DNA of 64,000 bases from CAVYUC01 sp963783085 (GTDB lineage: Bacteria; Bacteroidota; Bacteroidia; Bacteroidales; Prolixibacteraceae): positions 79,795 through 143,794 of the forward strand of contig CAWAMJ010000012.1 of NCBI GenBank assembly GCA_963783085.1, read 5' to 3'. Made by a program: the position numbers and the translations under genes. The notes beneath the pieces are model-generated. The model saw only the letters and a program-made list of their open reading frames with translations, searched no databases and had not been told where the DNA came from. This document shows positions 63,889 to 64,000 of this stretch, one piece after another (positions within the stretch are counted from its first letter, which is position 1; every line of letters begins with the position of its first letter).

Positions 63889-63915
63889 ATTCCCATCACC
63901 CCCTTTTTCAACCTT

Positions 63916-64000
63916 GTTTATAACGTTGTAATAAATTTATTACATATATTTCTATTATAGCCATTCCTGTTGTATCTCATTATAAACGAGTGAACTATCC
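63916..64000 (-). other. Partial attC-like site 7 at the window edge
   Basis: TTTATAAC on the plus strand (GTTATAAA on minus) is the mirror of the TTATAAAC beyond site 6, as expected for the start of the rightmost cassette. An 18-bp perfect palindrome TGTAATAAATTTATTACA lies at 63927-63944. The other arm is beyond the window or too diverged to place. Confidence 0.5.

Overview
The window reads as a Bacteroidota chromosome, probably a marine or sediment Bacteroidales/Marinilabiliales-type organism (tentative). Supporting signs are the rpmB-rpmG-DUF4295-ftsY order, a type IX secretion (T9SS) plug protein and a T9SS-sorted surface protein, a complete six-gene Na+-NQR operon, starts without Shine-Dalgarno sequences, and promoters of the Bacteroidota form TTG-N19/20-TAnnTTTG.

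Layout. 0-1.3 kb: the N-terminal part of a type II-C cas9 (minus strand, running off the left edge with several frameshifts) and, divergent from it, a tracrRNA with promoter and terminator. 1.4-23 kb: ordinary chromosome, with a DUF5686 protein, an amidohydrolase, a dicarboxylate symporter, a LytS/LytTR two-component pair, a beta-lactamase-fold lipoprotein lacking its catalytic motifs, ftsY and ribosomal genes, an amn-holA-rhomboid-aminotransferase operon, a yqgE homologue, a DivIC-like protein, pruA, a PAS histidine kinase and the T9SS plug protein. 23.2-29.2 kb: nqrABCDEF with its own promoter and terminator. 29.2-33.5 kb: a DASS transporter, an SNase-like nuclease, a CorA homologue with a GTN instead of GMN filter, and an epimerase. 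33.6-43.1 kb: secreted glycoside or polyol catabolism (DUF1080 hydrolase, two Gfo/Idh/MocA oxidoreductases, beta-helix, TIM-barrel and DUF4185-like lipoproteins) plus a nucleoside hydrolase with an internal deletion. 43.1-47.4 kb: two nested inverted-repeat elements, an SDR, a spondin-domain lipoprotein and a ClC channel.

47.4-64 kb is the most notable part: an accessory region whose genes nearly all lie on the minus strand and are separated by seven imperfect-palindrome sites of 65-196 bp (an eighth is cut by the right edge). Each site starts with xxxxAAC and ends with GTTxxxx, its arms are complementary, and it follows 8-80 nt after a gene's stop codon. The bases after each GTT core mirror those before the AAC at the other end of the same cassette. 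This is the architecture of integron gene cassettes with attC sites. Cassette contents are a DUF6624 protein, DUF6155 plus HicAB, an IS91-like element with a tyrosine recombinase, a 4.2-kb T9SS FG-GAP gene, an AIPR anti-phage-type gene, a PD40 lipoprotein and two small unknown genes. A group II intron sits exactly inside one attC arm; removing it in silico restores the arm pairing. No integron integrase is visible; from the cassette orientation it would be expected to the right of the window.

Caution: several genes (cas9, the DUF3795 remnant, the tyrosine recombinase, the FG-GAP gene) carry single-base frameshifts at homopolymers, so some may be sequencing or assembly errors rather than decay.
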